This document shows, piece after piece, positions 7,903 to 16,706 of a stretch of DNA of 24,980 nucleotides. The stretch's first letter is position 1. Every line of letters starts with the position of its first letter. The notes under the pieces were generated by a model. It saw nothing but the letters and a program-made list of their open reading frames with translations. It ran no database searches and was not told where the DNA came from. Location: the IMG/VR virus record IMGVR_UViG_3300007541_000201, positions 1 to 24,980 of that record. One strand, 5' to 3'. Source of the DNA: a virus. The translations under genes and the position numbers were made by a program.

Positions 7903-8490
7903 CTAACGGGAAGAGCGCCGCTTCCAATCTTGAGAAAATTCTTCCACCAAGGTTTCAATTGTTCTTCCCCTGTCAAAAGATGGATTAAAGCCCGCCTTTG
8001 CGGCCAAGTGCTGCAAGTCAGACAGGGTATATGTATTCAACAGTTTCTTGAAAGACTCTGGGGTGTCTGTAGGATATTCCTTTTCAAATACAGATTTGGT
8101 TCGAGCGTAGTCCAAGCTTTCGAGAACCTTCTTGCTGCTCTTCTTCCGCATGTCCATCTTACTTTCCTTGGCCTTTCCTTCGAAATAGTTTGGAGGATTT
8201 TGAGACTGATACGCCCTGAAGCCGTCCCTCAAATGTCTCCTTTGTTCTTCCACATTCGCCGCAACAATTACCCCAGCCTTCAGGGCCATGCTATTTAATT
8301 TCTTCAGGGTCTTCATTTCTCTTTCGTGAGGGGAATCAGTATCCTTTCCCTCTATCTTATTTATCTTTTCTTCAAAAATTGGCCCATAATTCGTCCCATA
8401 TGGACTTGTCTTATCTATACCATAAACTTGTTCAAGTTGTCTGATGCGCTCCGTTTCTCCACGGACTTTTCCATCTGCATAATGTTTCAT
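7903..8490 (-). CDS. Uncharacterised phage protein with a possible C-terminal SAP/Rho-N-like motif
   Basis: 195 residues, strongly basic and helical. The N-terminal part is Lys/Glu-rich with no clear domain. The C-terminal region (about residues 150-188), YTLSDLQHLAAKAGF...TIETLVEEF, has the spacing of a short helix-extended loop-helix motif as in SAP or Rho N-terminal domains, which bind nucleic acid. This is suggestive, not certain. It lies just after the capsid-gene terminator and has its own TATAAT-type element before the ATG. No Shine-Dalgarno sequence. Its place next to the capsid gene suggests a virion-associated or head-related role. Confidence 0.55.
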   Translation of the reverse strand: MKHYADGKVRGETERIRQLEQVYGIDKTSPYGTNYGPIFEEKINKIEGKDTDSPHEREMKTLKKLNSMALKAGVIVAANVEEQRRHLRDGFRAYQSQNPPNYFEGKAKESKMDMRKKSSKKVLESLDYARTKSVFEKEYPTDTPESFKKLLNTYTLSDLQHLAAKAGFNPSFDRGRTIETLVEEFSQDWKRRSSR

Positions 8491-8505
8491 ATTAATATTA
8501 TAGGT
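8491..8505 (-). promoter_or_regulatory. TATAAT-type promoter element abutting the start codon
   Basis: ACCTATAATATTAAT immediately precedes the ATG at 8490 on the minus strand. The TATAAT core is placed like that in the portal-gene promoter, but the GTG part of the box is missing. A promoter is needed here because the capsid terminator lies just upstream. Confidence 0.4.
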
Positions 8506-8523
8506 TAAAGTAGTCTTTATTCC

Positions 8524-8558
8524 ACAAAAAAAGAGGGCTGGAAACCCAGCCCTCTTTT
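8524..8558 (-). terminator. Intrinsic terminator after the major capsid gene
   Basis: On the minus strand a 13-bp stem (AAAAGAGGGCTGG with CCAGCCCTCTTTT, 4-nt loop) runs into a T-rich tail of eight T. It lies 20 nt after the capsid stop. The plus strand also has a short T-run after the stem, so it may work weakly in both directions. Confidence 0.92.
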
Positions 8559-8577
8559 GGTTAAATGTGGAAACTGA

Positions 8578-9702
8578 TTAGATAATCTTCCCGACAAGAG
8601 CGCGGTCGTCGATACACACGCGGCCTTCTTCAAGACCACCGTACCAGCCGATTTTGCCCTGACGAACAGACCACTGGTCATCAACAGCGATAGAGAAGGT
8701 GCCGTCATCTTCGTCCACGGCGATAGCCTTAAGAAGACTGTCGCGAGTACGGTCGATACCGACAAGAACCTGCTCGGTTGCGCCATCGAACACACCGGTG
8801 TTACCACCAGTTGCGTCAGTGAAGGAAGTCGACCCAGCAGCAGTGTCAAACACCGTGTTGAAGGACTCGCCCACACCGAATTCATTGAATTCCATGATAG
8901 AGATACCGTAGAATTCAGGAATACCAGCGTTACGGAAGATGCTCATACGCATTTCGTCCGGAGCAACAATACCCTCAGCACTTGTACCGCCCAAAGGACC
9001 GGTGTTAGTGTTGATTGGGTTGTAAGCCATGCTGCGGATTTTCTCCACGATTTCAGGAGAAACAATCAGGTCAGTGATTCCGCGACCACGGCTATCAGGA
9101 GTACCGCCGTACCAAGAAGTCAGGATTCTCTTAGCGAGAGTCAAGATTTCATTGAGGTCTTGCAGAACAAAGTAGCCCGGGTTTTGAGTACGCTGAACGT
9201 GCTTCTTGCTGTTGGTTTCAGCGTTAGCAAGAGAAGTCATAATGACATTAGCGGACATACGATTCTGCTTAAGCAGGATTTCCTGTACAACGCGAGTCAT
9301 AGTCTTCGAAAGAACGTCAAGACGGCTCTTAGCAGCATACTTTTTGTCAAAAGAGACAGCAGTATCAAGGCTGTAAGTGCTGAGCTTCATTTCGGACATC
9401 GTTGGGAGCACGGTTGAGGTCGGAAGACCACCAGCCTGTGCCTGACTCCAAACTTCAACGTAGTCTTCGTCAGTTACGTCGTAGTAAAGGTCAAGCGGGA
9501 TGCTCACGTTGTCATCCTTATTGAAGCGGATTTCAGTGAAGAGATTGCTAAGGACAGGGGCCTGATTAATCACTTCAGCCAACATGGGCTGAATTAACAC
9601 CGCAAGAGCAGCTTGTGCTTCGTATGCGGTTTCGCGATTCTTAGAGGCCATAGCCTTAACAAGCTCAATTTGTTCAGGGGTATAATCAAATGTGATTTTC
9701 AT
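8578..9702 (-). CDS. Major capsid protein (HK97 fold probable)
   Basis: 374 residues, the usual size for a phage major capsid protein. The first 70 residues are helical, then comes an E-loop-like charged strand segment (LYYDVTDEDYVEVWSQAQAGG, beginning about residue 73). It continues with mixed alpha/beta, 'GRGITDLIVSPEIVEKIRSM' and 'AGIPEFYGISIMEFNEFG', which are typical of P-domain and A-domain strands. The C-terminus is beta-rich. It sits after protease-scaffold and decoration-like genes and is followed by a dedicated strong terminator, as expected for the most abundant virion protein. AAGGAA about 10 nt before the ATG can serve as the ribosome site. The HK97 fold is inferred; the capsid role is well supported by context. 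Confidence 0.85.
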   Translation of the reverse strand: MKITFDYTPEQIELVKAMASKNRETAYEAQAALAVLIQPMLAEVINQAPVLSNLFTEIRFNKDDNVSIPLDLYYDVTDEDYVEVWSQAQAGGLPTSTVLPTMSEMKLSTYSLDTAVSFDKKYAAKSRLDVLSKTMTRVVQEILLKQNRMSANVIMTSLANAETNSKKHVQRTQNPGYFVLQDLNEILTLAKRILTSWYGGTPDSRGRGITDLIVSPEIVEKIRSMAYNPINTNTGPLGGTSAEGIVAPDEMRMSIFRNAGIPEFYGISIMEFNEFGVGESFNTVFDTAAGSTSFTDATGGNTGVFDGATEQVLVGIDRTRDSLLKAIAVDEDDGTFSIAVDDQWSVRQGKIGWYGGLEEGRVCIDDRALVGKII

Positions 9703-9715
9703 TAAATTGGATTCC

Positions 9716-10345
9716 TTACTTAAGCTTGATTACCAAATATTCTCCAGCGAACTGGTCGGTATTTGTTTGCGAAGTGCGTGACCCAGTTCCAAGAACGGTG
9801 GCAATAGCTGAAGCGTCGCTCGGAGCAACACCAGTTACCTTACCTCCACCATTATCGGAGATTGTGAGTCCAGTACCAATCGCATAGTCTCCACCAGTGA
9901 TGCTTCCATCGAAAGCATTGGCACTGATAGTGAAGATTCCGCGAGTGGCAATCGGCACGGCTTGTCCCGGCAGAACAGCATGGAGGTCAGCAGCCTTAGC
10001 AGGGTAGTAAGAGAGCTTTTCGCCATTTTCGTCGTACTTAGCCGTTTGTGACAAGGTGATACCAAGAACGAGAGCAGCCTCACCGCTTGCGGCAGGAGCT
10101 ACCTTCTTGGCAACCTTCGGATATTGGTTAAAGCCGACATGAGGATAGTCGGTTTTACCCAAGTAGGAGTCTGCACCATACGCAACAGGGTCAGCATTGA
10201 AGTCACCAGTAGTGACCTTAACAAATACCCCATTGTCTCCGCTGCCAACTCCCGTTACATTTTCATTAACACTTCCGTCCTCAAGGGCGAACATGTTAAT
10301 CACGTCGATATCGTGATATTGTCTGTATGGTAGTAGTCTTAACAT
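9716..10345 (-). CDS. Putative capsid decoration / head-stabilising protein
   Basis: 209 residues, rich in Gly, Ala, Thr, Val and Asp, and predicted to be nearly all beta. The C-terminal half contains alternating small-residue segments (AGEYLVIKLK at the end; GDYAIGTGLTISDNGGGKVTGV in the middle) as in head decoration or fibre-like beta proteins. It lies between the protease-scaffold gene and the major capsid gene, the classical place for a lambda gpD-type decoration protein, but it is larger than gpD. No ribosome site is clear before the ATG; it is 11 nt from the preceding stop. The assignment is from context and composition. Confidence 0.6.
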   Translation of the reverse strand: MLRLLPYRQYHDIDVINMFALEDGSVNENVTGVGSGDNGVFVKVTTGDFNADPVAYGADSYLGKTDYPHVGFNQYPKVAKKVAPAASGEAALVLGITLSQTAKYDENGEKLSYYPAKAADLHAVLPGQAVPIATRGIFTISANAFDGSITGGDYAIGTGLTISDNGGGKVTGVAPSDASAIATVLGTGSRTSQTNTDQFAGEYLVIKLK

Positions 10346-10356
10346 AATAGTTTAGA

Positions 10357-11898
10357 TTAAAGTTCGATTTTTACGTTTTCCTTGGTAATAGCCTTAGAAA
10401 ACTTTTTCACAAAGGATTCTCCTCCGTCGCCACTGTTGTTTGGCAGAGTTCCTTCTTCGTTAGCTTTTGCGTGCTTCAGAGCCTCTTCGTCAGAAGAAGC
10501 CTTAGCTTCCTCCTTTACGGGCTCTTCTTCCTTTGCAGAAGCCTTAGCTTCTTCAAGTTTCTTTGCTTCAGCTTCTTCCTCGGCCTTCGCGGCCAAAGCT
10601 TCTTTGTTCTTGTGGCGAAGCAGCACACTAAGTTTTCTAGCGAAAGCTTCGAAAGCCTCGTCTGAAGTAACATCAAAACTGGAGAGTTCTGCGATAATAA
10701 CCTTGCGGTCTTCGTCGTCCAGTTCATAAAGAGAGTCAATCTGCTCTAGGCGTTGGTCTCTTGCGATTGCCAAAGATTCTTCAGCTTCTTTGTTTTTAAA
10801 TTCTTGGATAGTATTCTCGGCAGCTTGGAGCTTTTTGCTGATTTCTTCAACTTGGCTCTTGAGTGCTTCGCGTTCTTCCAATTCTTTAGCAATGGCCTCA
10901 TCCTTTTCGGCCAGCTTTTGGCGATATTCCACATCGGCCTCTTTAATCTTTTCCGCGAATTGCTTTGCAATATTCGCAGCGACTTCTTCAGTCACCTTGT
11001 CTTGACTAGCGAGCGCCTCTTTGAGTTGTTTAAGTAATTCTTCCATAGATATTTTCGAATCATGACTTTTTACATTACTTTTTTCCGATTGTGAAATATT
11101 GGAATCTTTATTCGCAATAAATTCGTCCTTTTTTGCGGAGATTTTGTCTTTTTCGGTACATTTCCCCTCATCTTCGTAATGATGGATACCTTTAACGTCT
11201 GCCGCAGGGTTTTTAACGAAGCCAATTCCCAGCGGATAAACGTCGCCAGTAATCAGACGATAAACCCGCCTTCCGTCTTCGGTATATCCTTTTCCGCCGA
11301 ATGCTCTCAAATATTGAGCATACTTTGCTACCTCAATAGGATTTGTAATGATTTCCGCGTGTTGAACCTCTTGGCTTCCCAGCGCAATTGCAAAACTATT
11401 AAAGCCAACCTCCCAGCTTGCAGAAATAGAATGATAGCTTGAAGAACTCGGGTCCATCGACTCCTCTAATTCTTCATAAAAATCACTGTCAACCATTTTG
11501 TAAATAAACCCGCCCAAGGACAAATTATAAGGAGAGGCCAACTTTTCTGCGTCCTCGTTCCAAATAAATTCGTGAGTGCTCCTGTCCGTGCAGGCCGCGC
11601 TGGTAATGTGGCCAATAATTCTAGTTCTATCATGCTCAATATTGATAGGTTTATGCGCGAACTTGTCCATGACCTGAACGGCGACATTAGAAGCTATCCC
11701 ATCATCATTAGCGTTAAACTGATTAACCACTGCGCCATCAAACGCCACAGCAAGCAGGTCGATATTCTTAGCTTCCCAATAAGCAGGGGCCAACTCTTTT
11801 AATGAGGCGATAGACTCTTTTTGGTGTGCTGAAAATTCTGGCACTTGTTTGGCCGCGAAAATTTCCGCGCTGAATTTGGCAGTATGATTAAATTTCAT
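10357..11898 (-). CDS. Prohead protease fused to capsid scaffold
   Basis: 513 residues in two parts. Residues about 1-240 look like a phage maturation protease of the S78/gp21-like class: INIEHDRTRIIGHI places a His at 89, and YHSISASWEVGF supplies candidate Ser residues at 157-159. From about residue 285 the protein changes to a long coiled coil (EELLKQLKEALASQ, then Lys/Glu/Ala heptads) and ends in an acidic Ala/Glu/Lys tail with a short basic terminus (KKFSKAITKENVKIEL), the hallmark of a scaffold that contacts capsid subunits. An internal ATG at 11046 (Met285) could give a separate scaffold as in lambda C/Nu3, but no ribosome site is seen there. Overlaps the portal gene by 11 nt. Confidence 0.83.
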   Translation of the reverse strand: MKFNHTAKFSAEIFAAKQVPEFSAHQKESIASLKELAPAYWEAKNIDLLAVAFDGAVVNQFNANDDGIASNVAVQVMDKFAHKPINIEHDRTRIIGHITSAACTDRSTHEFIWNEDAEKLASPYNLSLGGFIYKMVDSDFYEELEESMDPSSSSYHSISASWEVGFNSFAIALGSQEVQHAEIITNPIEVAKYAQYLRAFGGKGYTEDGRRVYRLITGDVYPLGIGFVKNPAADVKGIHHYEDEGKCTEKDKISAKKDEFIANKDSNISQSEKSNVKSHDSKISMEELLKQLKEALASQDKVTEEVAANIAKQFAEKIKEADVEYRQKLAEKDEAIAKELEEREALKSQVEEISKKLQAAENTIQEFKNKEAEESLAIARDQRLEQIDSLYELDDEDRKVIIAELSSFDVTSDEAFEAFARKLSVLLRHKNKEALAAKAEEEAEAKKLEEAKASAKEEEPVKEEAKASSDEEALKHAKANEEGTLPNNSGDGGESFVKKFSKAITKENVKIEL

Positions 11899-13828
11899 TG
11901 TCTAAACTATAATAAAGAAGGGTTGCAGAAGAAACAGATGGAAGATTATGTTTCTCCCTTAGAGCAGATATCTCTTCCTTTACACGCAATTCGCCCAATT
12001 GCTCAGGGCATTTTAAACAAGCCTTAAAGGTATTCAGCCACTCTGACTCATCCTTAGACGCCATAATCTTCTGGCAAGCCTCATACAAAACCTCTCTCTG
12101 CTCTTCTCCGTAGTTTTCGGAGCCAACAAACTTTTTCATTGCCCTTTCTGCGCTATTATAAAAAGAGTTGGCCACGCTCCAACTTGCCGCCATCTTCTTT
12201 ACTGTCGTTTTCGAAGACGGCTCTTCTTTTGCGCCCATTGGCCGTCCTTTTGACCCCGGAACGGCTGCGGCCTTTTGCTGGGCGTTCTTATCAATAGGAG
12301 GAGAAAAAGTCGGAACGCCGCCAACCATTGGGTTGAAGTATCCCTTCTTTCTTTTCTTGATGTACTCCTCTTGCGCTTCACTCAACTCTTCGGAAGAAGG
12401 AAGTTCTCCTCGTCTCAAGAAGTCCATTCCCTGCTCCGGAGTAAGAATAGATAACTCCATAAGCCTTGTTCCGACCCTCATAAGCTGAAGGTCGTCCTTC
12501 ATGTCGATTTCCTTGAACTTGGCAATAGGGGCCTTTCTAAAATTCAGCCCCTCTGAAATTCTGTCAATTTCCTTTTGCAGAAAATCATTCAAGAACTGCT
12601 GGCGAGCCTCCCTCAATCGGTCGAGAAAGATTTTAACCTTAACGTCGGCGGTAGCGTGCGCGTCATCCGCGAGCATAATATTCTGGAGACCGTCCTTAAT
12701 GTCTTGATTAAGAACTTCGTATTTTTCCTTGCCCAGTACCTTCTTGAGGTCCGGAATAATGAATTCTCCCTTAGTTGTGTAGTCGGCAACAAGGACTCTC
12801 CCCGTTGTTTCATTTCCAAACAGGGCCTGCAAGTCCCCAATGGTCTGAGGATTAATGCCCCCATCATCTGGCTTGGCTCCATTCGTTACGAGAAGAATAA
12901 CATCCTGAACGGTTCTCATTATAGAGGCGTCCATGTTTTTAAACTCCTGCTTCATATTCAAGTCCGCTAAAACTGGAAACCCGAATGGAATAGCAAAAGC
13001 CTCGTAATCTTGTTTCTTGTAGAAACTGAAATACAACTTGGATGGGTCGAGCTTCACATGGATTCCATCCCCTTGATAGTAGCCCCTTTTAATTTGGTCT
13101 TTAGTTTGGGGCGGCAACGACTCAAACAACTTTTTGTCCTCCGGATGGGTTGACGTTGCCAACCTTTTAAGGTCGTATTGAGATAATACCTTTTCGTATG
13201 ACTCTCCATCATATGAGGAAACGTGTTTGGCGGAGATTTCTCGCGGGTTCAAAAGAATATACTTTAGGGGTATAGTATTCTCCTTTGCTCCACGCTTACT
13301 AACCATGTTTAGAAAGTCCTTTTCTTGAAACTTTCCGTCTACCCTCCACAAAAAGACGTTGCCGCCCCTGAAGTATTCCCTGAAATATTGGTCAGAAAGA
13401 TTCCAAATATTGATTTTCTTCAGCCAAGCAGAGAAAAATTTCTTTGATTCTTTCGTTCCTCCTTCGAAATAAATTTCGTTGTTCGAAAATTCCGACATCA
13501 TGTCGATAACATTTCTAAACAAAGCAATGTTAGCATAAGCCTTTTGACACAATTCAATAGCCTCCCTTACGCTGATTCCGTCGCTGGAATGTTCCCACGG
13601 GAGCATCCCTTCTGCGATATTGCTATATCTATCATCCAAAATTGTTTTGGATGACTGATTTCTGCGCCGAGTTGTTCTCCCTTCCCCAGAAGAGAAGCGA
13701 GCTTCTGCTCTCAGCAGGGCCGGAGGGGCGTATGCCGCCATGGAAGTCTGCATCGTGCCACCTGACCTGTCTTTACCAAATTGCGACCAATAAGCTTCGT
13801 CTCGCTTTGTGTATGTGCGTTTTGCCAT
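11888..13828 (-). CDS. Portal protein
   Basis: 646 residues, in the range of large portal proteins. After a basic, disordered N-terminus (about 1-60) comes IELCQKAYANIALFRNVIDMMSEF, the typical first helix of portal cores, then FFSAWLKKINIWNLSDQYFREYFRGGNVFLWRV, a standard portal signature. The middle contains a long helical stem region and the C-terminus is helical with a Cys-containing tail. It forms the dodecameric channel for DNA at the unique capsid vertex and docks the terminase encoded just upstream. The start at 13828 is set by the promoter motif 14 nt before it and by the lack of any upstream in-frame alternative. Overlaps the protease gene by 11 nt. Confidence 0.88.
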   Translation of the reverse strand: MAKRTYTKRDEAYWSQFGKDRSGGTMQTSMAAYAPPALLRAEARFSSGEGRTTRRRNQSSKTILDDRYSNIAEGMLPWEHSSDGISVREAIELCQKAYANIALFRNVIDMMSEFSNNEIYFEGGTKESKKFFSAWLKKINIWNLSDQYFREYFRGGNVFLWRVDGKFQEKDFLNMVSKRGAKENTIPLKYILLNPREISAKHVSSYDGESYEKVLSQYDLKRLATSTHPEDKKLFESLPPQTKDQIKRGYYQGDGIHVKLDPSKLYFSFYKKQDYEAFAIPFGFPVLADLNMKQEFKNMDASIMRTVQDVILLVTNGAKPDDGGINPQTIGDLQALFGNETTGRVLVADYTTKGEFIIPDLKKVLGKEKYEVLNQDIKDGLQNIMLADDAHATADVKVKIFLDRLREARQQFLNDFLQKEIDRISEGLNFRKAPIAKFKEIDMKDDLQLMRVGTRLMELSILTPEQGMDFLRRGELPSSEELSEAQEEYIKKRKKGYFNPMVGGVPTFSPPIDKNAQQKAAAVPGSKGRPMGAKEEPSSKTTVKKMAASWSVANSFYNSAERAMKKFVGSENYGEEQREVLYEACQKIMASKDESEWLNTFKACLKCPEQLGELRVKEEISALREKHNLPSVSSATLLYYSLDNEI

Positions 13829-13842
13829 ACCATATTATACAC
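13829..13842 (-). promoter_or_regulatory. Late-promoter motif abutting the portal start codon
   Basis: GTGTATAATATGGT fills the 14 nt before the portal ATG on the minus strand and contains a perfect TATAAT. No Shine-Dalgarno sequence lies between it and the ATG. It is one of the clearest members of the recurring family. Confidence 0.65.
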
Positions 13843-13869
13843 GGAAAGTCTACTTTTTTCACTTTAAAG

Positions 13870-15789
13870 TTACTTTATGAAACGAGGGCGGAATCTGGGC
13901 ATCTCCGCCTTCACTTTCATCATGTCATAATGGGTTCCCATCATCCAGTTCCCTAAAACCAGTGCAGAATAAGAGTCTTTGCGGGTTTTATTGCGCCCCG
14001 TTTGACTTCTTAATTCTCTCGGCAGGTCGAAACTCTGAGTCCCCTGCGGAGATGTCGTAACCTCAATAAGGGCGCATTGTGACTTTGTAAGCTCTATGTT
14101 TTCCTTCTGAATCTCCAGAAAATCAATCATCCTGCCCCGATTGTCTTGTCCCTTAATCTCGTACTCCTCTCCGCAGAACGAAATCCCGCTAATGTCTATG
14201 GGGCTGGAAATCTGTTGAATATAGTGTTGCGGCCCATTTTTTGTATCCAAGGCCATACCAGCAAAAAGAATCCTCTTATGGTCGAAGGCTGCCTGCAAGG
14301 ATTCATTCGCGTTACGAATCCAATTTGAGCTTGGCTTTCTTAGGATACAAATCCTATAGTCCTTCAAGTTGTATTGCCTGCGGGCCTCCATAAGGGCCTT
14401 GTTGTATTCCTGCGGGTTATCCAAGTCGGCCTCGATGGTTTTGATTTTTATCCCTCTTTCAGCAAACTCAGCGCTTTCGTTTATTGAACTTAAAAACTGT
14501 TGACCGCCATTATAGTCCATAACGATTGAGACGATATTGAAATTGTCCAAGACATACAACATATAGGCGATATGCTTTTTCAGGTTTGTCCCGCTCATGG
14601 CGTAACTGTGGACGACAACCGCGCCCTCCCTGTCTGGCTCTAGCTTCAAAATTTGCATAGCAAAGTCGTCAGAACTATCACTTTCCGACCAAGAAGGGTC
14701 CACGGCAAGAATATACTCTGCTCCAGCTTCTCCACGAATTTCCACGCTTTGTCCCTCCCCATCCTCAATAGAACAGGCTTTCATCCTGCTTATCTTGAAA
14801 TATCCGCTCGAATCATCCGTAAACTTCGCCCCGAATTCTCTTTCGAACTGAGAAATCGACATGGTAGACTTGGCGTGCTCCAGCAAGTTTTCGTCATACA
14901 AATCTCTGGGGGCGATATCGTAAGCAAAGTGAGTAATAATTCGAAAGGCTTGTTTTTTCTTTTGTTTCCTATCGTCCTCGGAATCAAATAAGGAAGACGC
15001 TGACTCCGGATTCAATATAAGTCTTTCGTAGTCGCAATATAGCTTATAGAGATATTCAAATTTGTAAGATGCAGAAGAAAGACCAATAAGTTTATTGTTC
15101 GGGAACACGGTCATATCTTCCGGTTTCAATTTCCCCATTCTCACCAGCGCCTCTTCTGCCTCTCTCACCTTTTTTCTTTCCGTAGGGTTTTGAACTACGC
15201 CCAAGAAGGGAATGATGACTTCGTTGATAATCTTTTCTGGCATCAGCAATAACTCGTCGATAATCATCACATGGAAACGAAAACCGCGCAATTTTTCGCC
15301 ATCGCCCAGAGGCAGGGCTCGAATAGTGCTTTTCCCGATGTGCATAACCCATTCATCGCTACTTTTCCTCACATTAGTTATGGCTTGAGAGAAAAAAGTG
15401 GCCTTCGGGTCGCCAGCGATATCCTCAATTTTTGAGAAAATCATCTTAGCCTGACGAAACGACTTGCTGATGATGCCAATGCTCACCCCCTGCTCCATAA
15501 TGGCGTATAGGGCCGCGAAGATACCCGTTGAGAATGACTTTGATAGGCCACGGGCCCAAATCCCCATGAAATAATCCGCAAGCATCATACCCTTAATGCT
15601 CATGTGCTGGAAAGGAAACAGGTCCACCCCCATTAACATCTTTGTAGTGAACGTGACGTTCTCCTTCAAGAATTCGTAAAGCAATAGCTTGGCCTCCTTC
15701 TCCTCCAAGAAGCCATCAATCTGCAATAGTTTTTCATTTAAATCCCTATTGGCTTTTCTACGAGTCTGTTGTCCTACTTCCCAAGCCAT
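13870..15789 (-). CDS. Terminase large subunit (DNA packaging motor, ATPase plus nuclease)
   Basis: 639 residues. The N-terminal ATPase has a terminase-type Walker A, WARGLSKSFS (about residues 78-87), and Walker B with catalytic Glu, VMIIDEL (about 174-180), in which Asp178 and Glu179 are visible. The C-terminal RuvC-like nuclease has ILAVDPSWS (Asp364) and IVMDYNGGQ (Asp424), both metal-binding positions in terminase nucleases. FPFQ near residue 58 resembles the adenine-binding Q motif. It cuts and pumps phage DNA through the portal, whose gene follows. The start overlaps the nuclease gene upstream by 16 nt. All core motifs look intact. Confidence 0.95.
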   Translation of the reverse strand: MAWEVGQQTRRKANRDLNEKLLQIDGFLEEKEAKLLLYEFLKENVTFTTKMLMGVDLFPFQHMSIKGMMLADYFMGIWARGLSKSFSTGIFAALYAIMEQGVSIGIISKSFRQAKMIFSKIEDIAGDPKATFFSQAITNVRKSSDEWVMHIGKSTIRALPLGDGEKLRGFRFHVMIIDELLLMPEKIINEVIIPFLGVVQNPTERKKVREAEEALVRMGKLKPEDMTVFPNNKLIGLSSASYKFEYLYKLYCDYERLILNPESASSLFDSEDDRKQKKKQAFRIITHFAYDIAPRDLYDENLLEHAKSTMSISQFEREFGAKFTDDSSGYFKISRMKACSIEDGEGQSVEIRGEAGAEYILAVDPSWSESDSSDDFAMQILKLEPDREGAVVVHSYAMSGTNLKKHIAYMLYVLDNFNIVSIVMDYNGGQQFLSSINESAEFAERGIKIKTIEADLDNPQEYNKALMEARRQYNLKDYRICILRKPSSNWIRNANESLQAAFDHKRILFAGMALDTKNGPQHYIQQISSPIDISGISFCGEEYEIKGQDNRGRMIDFLEIQKENIELTKSQCALIEVTTSPQGTQSFDLPRELRSQTGRNKTRKDSYSALVLGNWMMGTHYDMMKVKAEMPRFRPRFIK

Positions 15790-16706
15790 TCGTCATCTCT
15801 TTCAAGAAAATATTGGACATCGACCTTCCAAAGGTCTTTCCCGCAAGCAAGTATTTTAGGAATAATCCAAGCACTATTGGTTCTTCCTCCACTAAACACA
15901 AACTGACAATCCCCCGGAAACTCATTTAAAATTTCCCGCATATTATGCCACAGATGATGGATGTTTACCTTTGAACGAGAAAACATAAGCTCCTTGGCCA
16001 CCCCTTTCATTGTTGCATCCACAACAACGAACAAATATCCCCCAACGGAGCAACATCTCTCTATCTCCTTCTTGAATCTCTCTGTACTCCCTGAAAACGT
16101 CCCGATAAAATCAGCCGCAGACTTTCTGTCCACAAAGGTGTGTGAAAAATCATTCCCACCAAAAGTATAATCACCACTATCCAGCTTGACCTCTCGTGTT
16201 GGGTTGATAAATTTCAGGGGTTTTTGCTCCCTTGTATCCACCCAAACCTCCTTGTCGGTATGGTCTTCATAAAACTTTTTGGGGATATCAAATCCAAACT
16301 GAGGAGGATAGCCTACCGTATCGCAGAAATTCTTGAAAGAACCGAACAGGGCCTTTATGTCTGATACATCAGGCCATCCATAAGACTTTAATTGAGCTTG
16401 TCCCATGACAACCGGAGAAGACTTCTCCTTAATCTTTTCTTTCATTTTATCAACAAGGTATGCCCTAACAACGTCTTCGTTCTCTTTCAGACACCACTTC
16501 TTGAAATTTGAAGCGGTATTGAAATCCGTAGACAAATATTGTTTCGGGGTCTTGAATTTTATTGCATCATGAGAGTATAGGTCAAACCTTGGGAAATGCT
16601 TAAGGTAATACTCCTGAACGGTGACCTTGTGTTTCTTCAAGTGTCCGTGCAGGCTTTTTTCTGTTTCGAATTCCTCTCCACATTCTTTGCACCTAAATAA
16701 GGTCAT
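15774..16706 (-). CDS. ERCC4-type nuclease with N-terminal C2H2 zinc finger
   Basis: 310 residues. Residues 6-26 form a zinc finger (C6-x2-C9-x12-H22-x3-H26). The middle is helical. Residues about 153-260 show an ERCC4/XPF nuclease: VDTREQ (Asp157, Glu160), LDSGDYTFGG (Gly178-Asp179) and FVDRKSAADF, an equivalent of the (E/D)RKxxxD active site with Asp193, Arg194 and Lys195. XPF-family enzymes cut branched or flapped DNA; a phage enzyme here could resolve or nick replicated concatemers before packaging. It sits between the probable small terminase and the large terminase, overlapping both (14 and 16 nt), so it is made with the packaging motor. Domain call is strong; role is inferred. Confidence 0.85.
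   Translation of the reverse strand: MTLFRCKECGEEFETEKSLHGHLKKHKVTVQEYYLKHFPRFDLYSHDAIKFKTPKQYLSTDFNTASNFKKWCLKENEDVVRAYLVDKMKEKIKEKSSPVVMGQAQLKSYGWPDVSDIKALFGSFKNFCDTVGYPPQFGFDIPKKFYEDHTDKEVWVDTREQKPLKFINPTREVKLDSGDYTFGGNDFSHTFVDRKSAADFIGTFSGSTERFKKEIERCCSVGGYLFVVVDATMKGVAKELMFSRSKVNIHHLWHNMREILNEFPGDCQFVFSGGRTNSAWIIPKILACGKDLWKVDVQYFLERDDEWLGK

Noticed and set aside
10382-10729. Ser/Ala/Phe-rich ORFs on the plus strand across the scaffold region.
   Set aside because: They mirror the Lys/Glu/Ala-rich coiled coil of the scaffold on the opposite strand, a known artefact of biased coding sequence.
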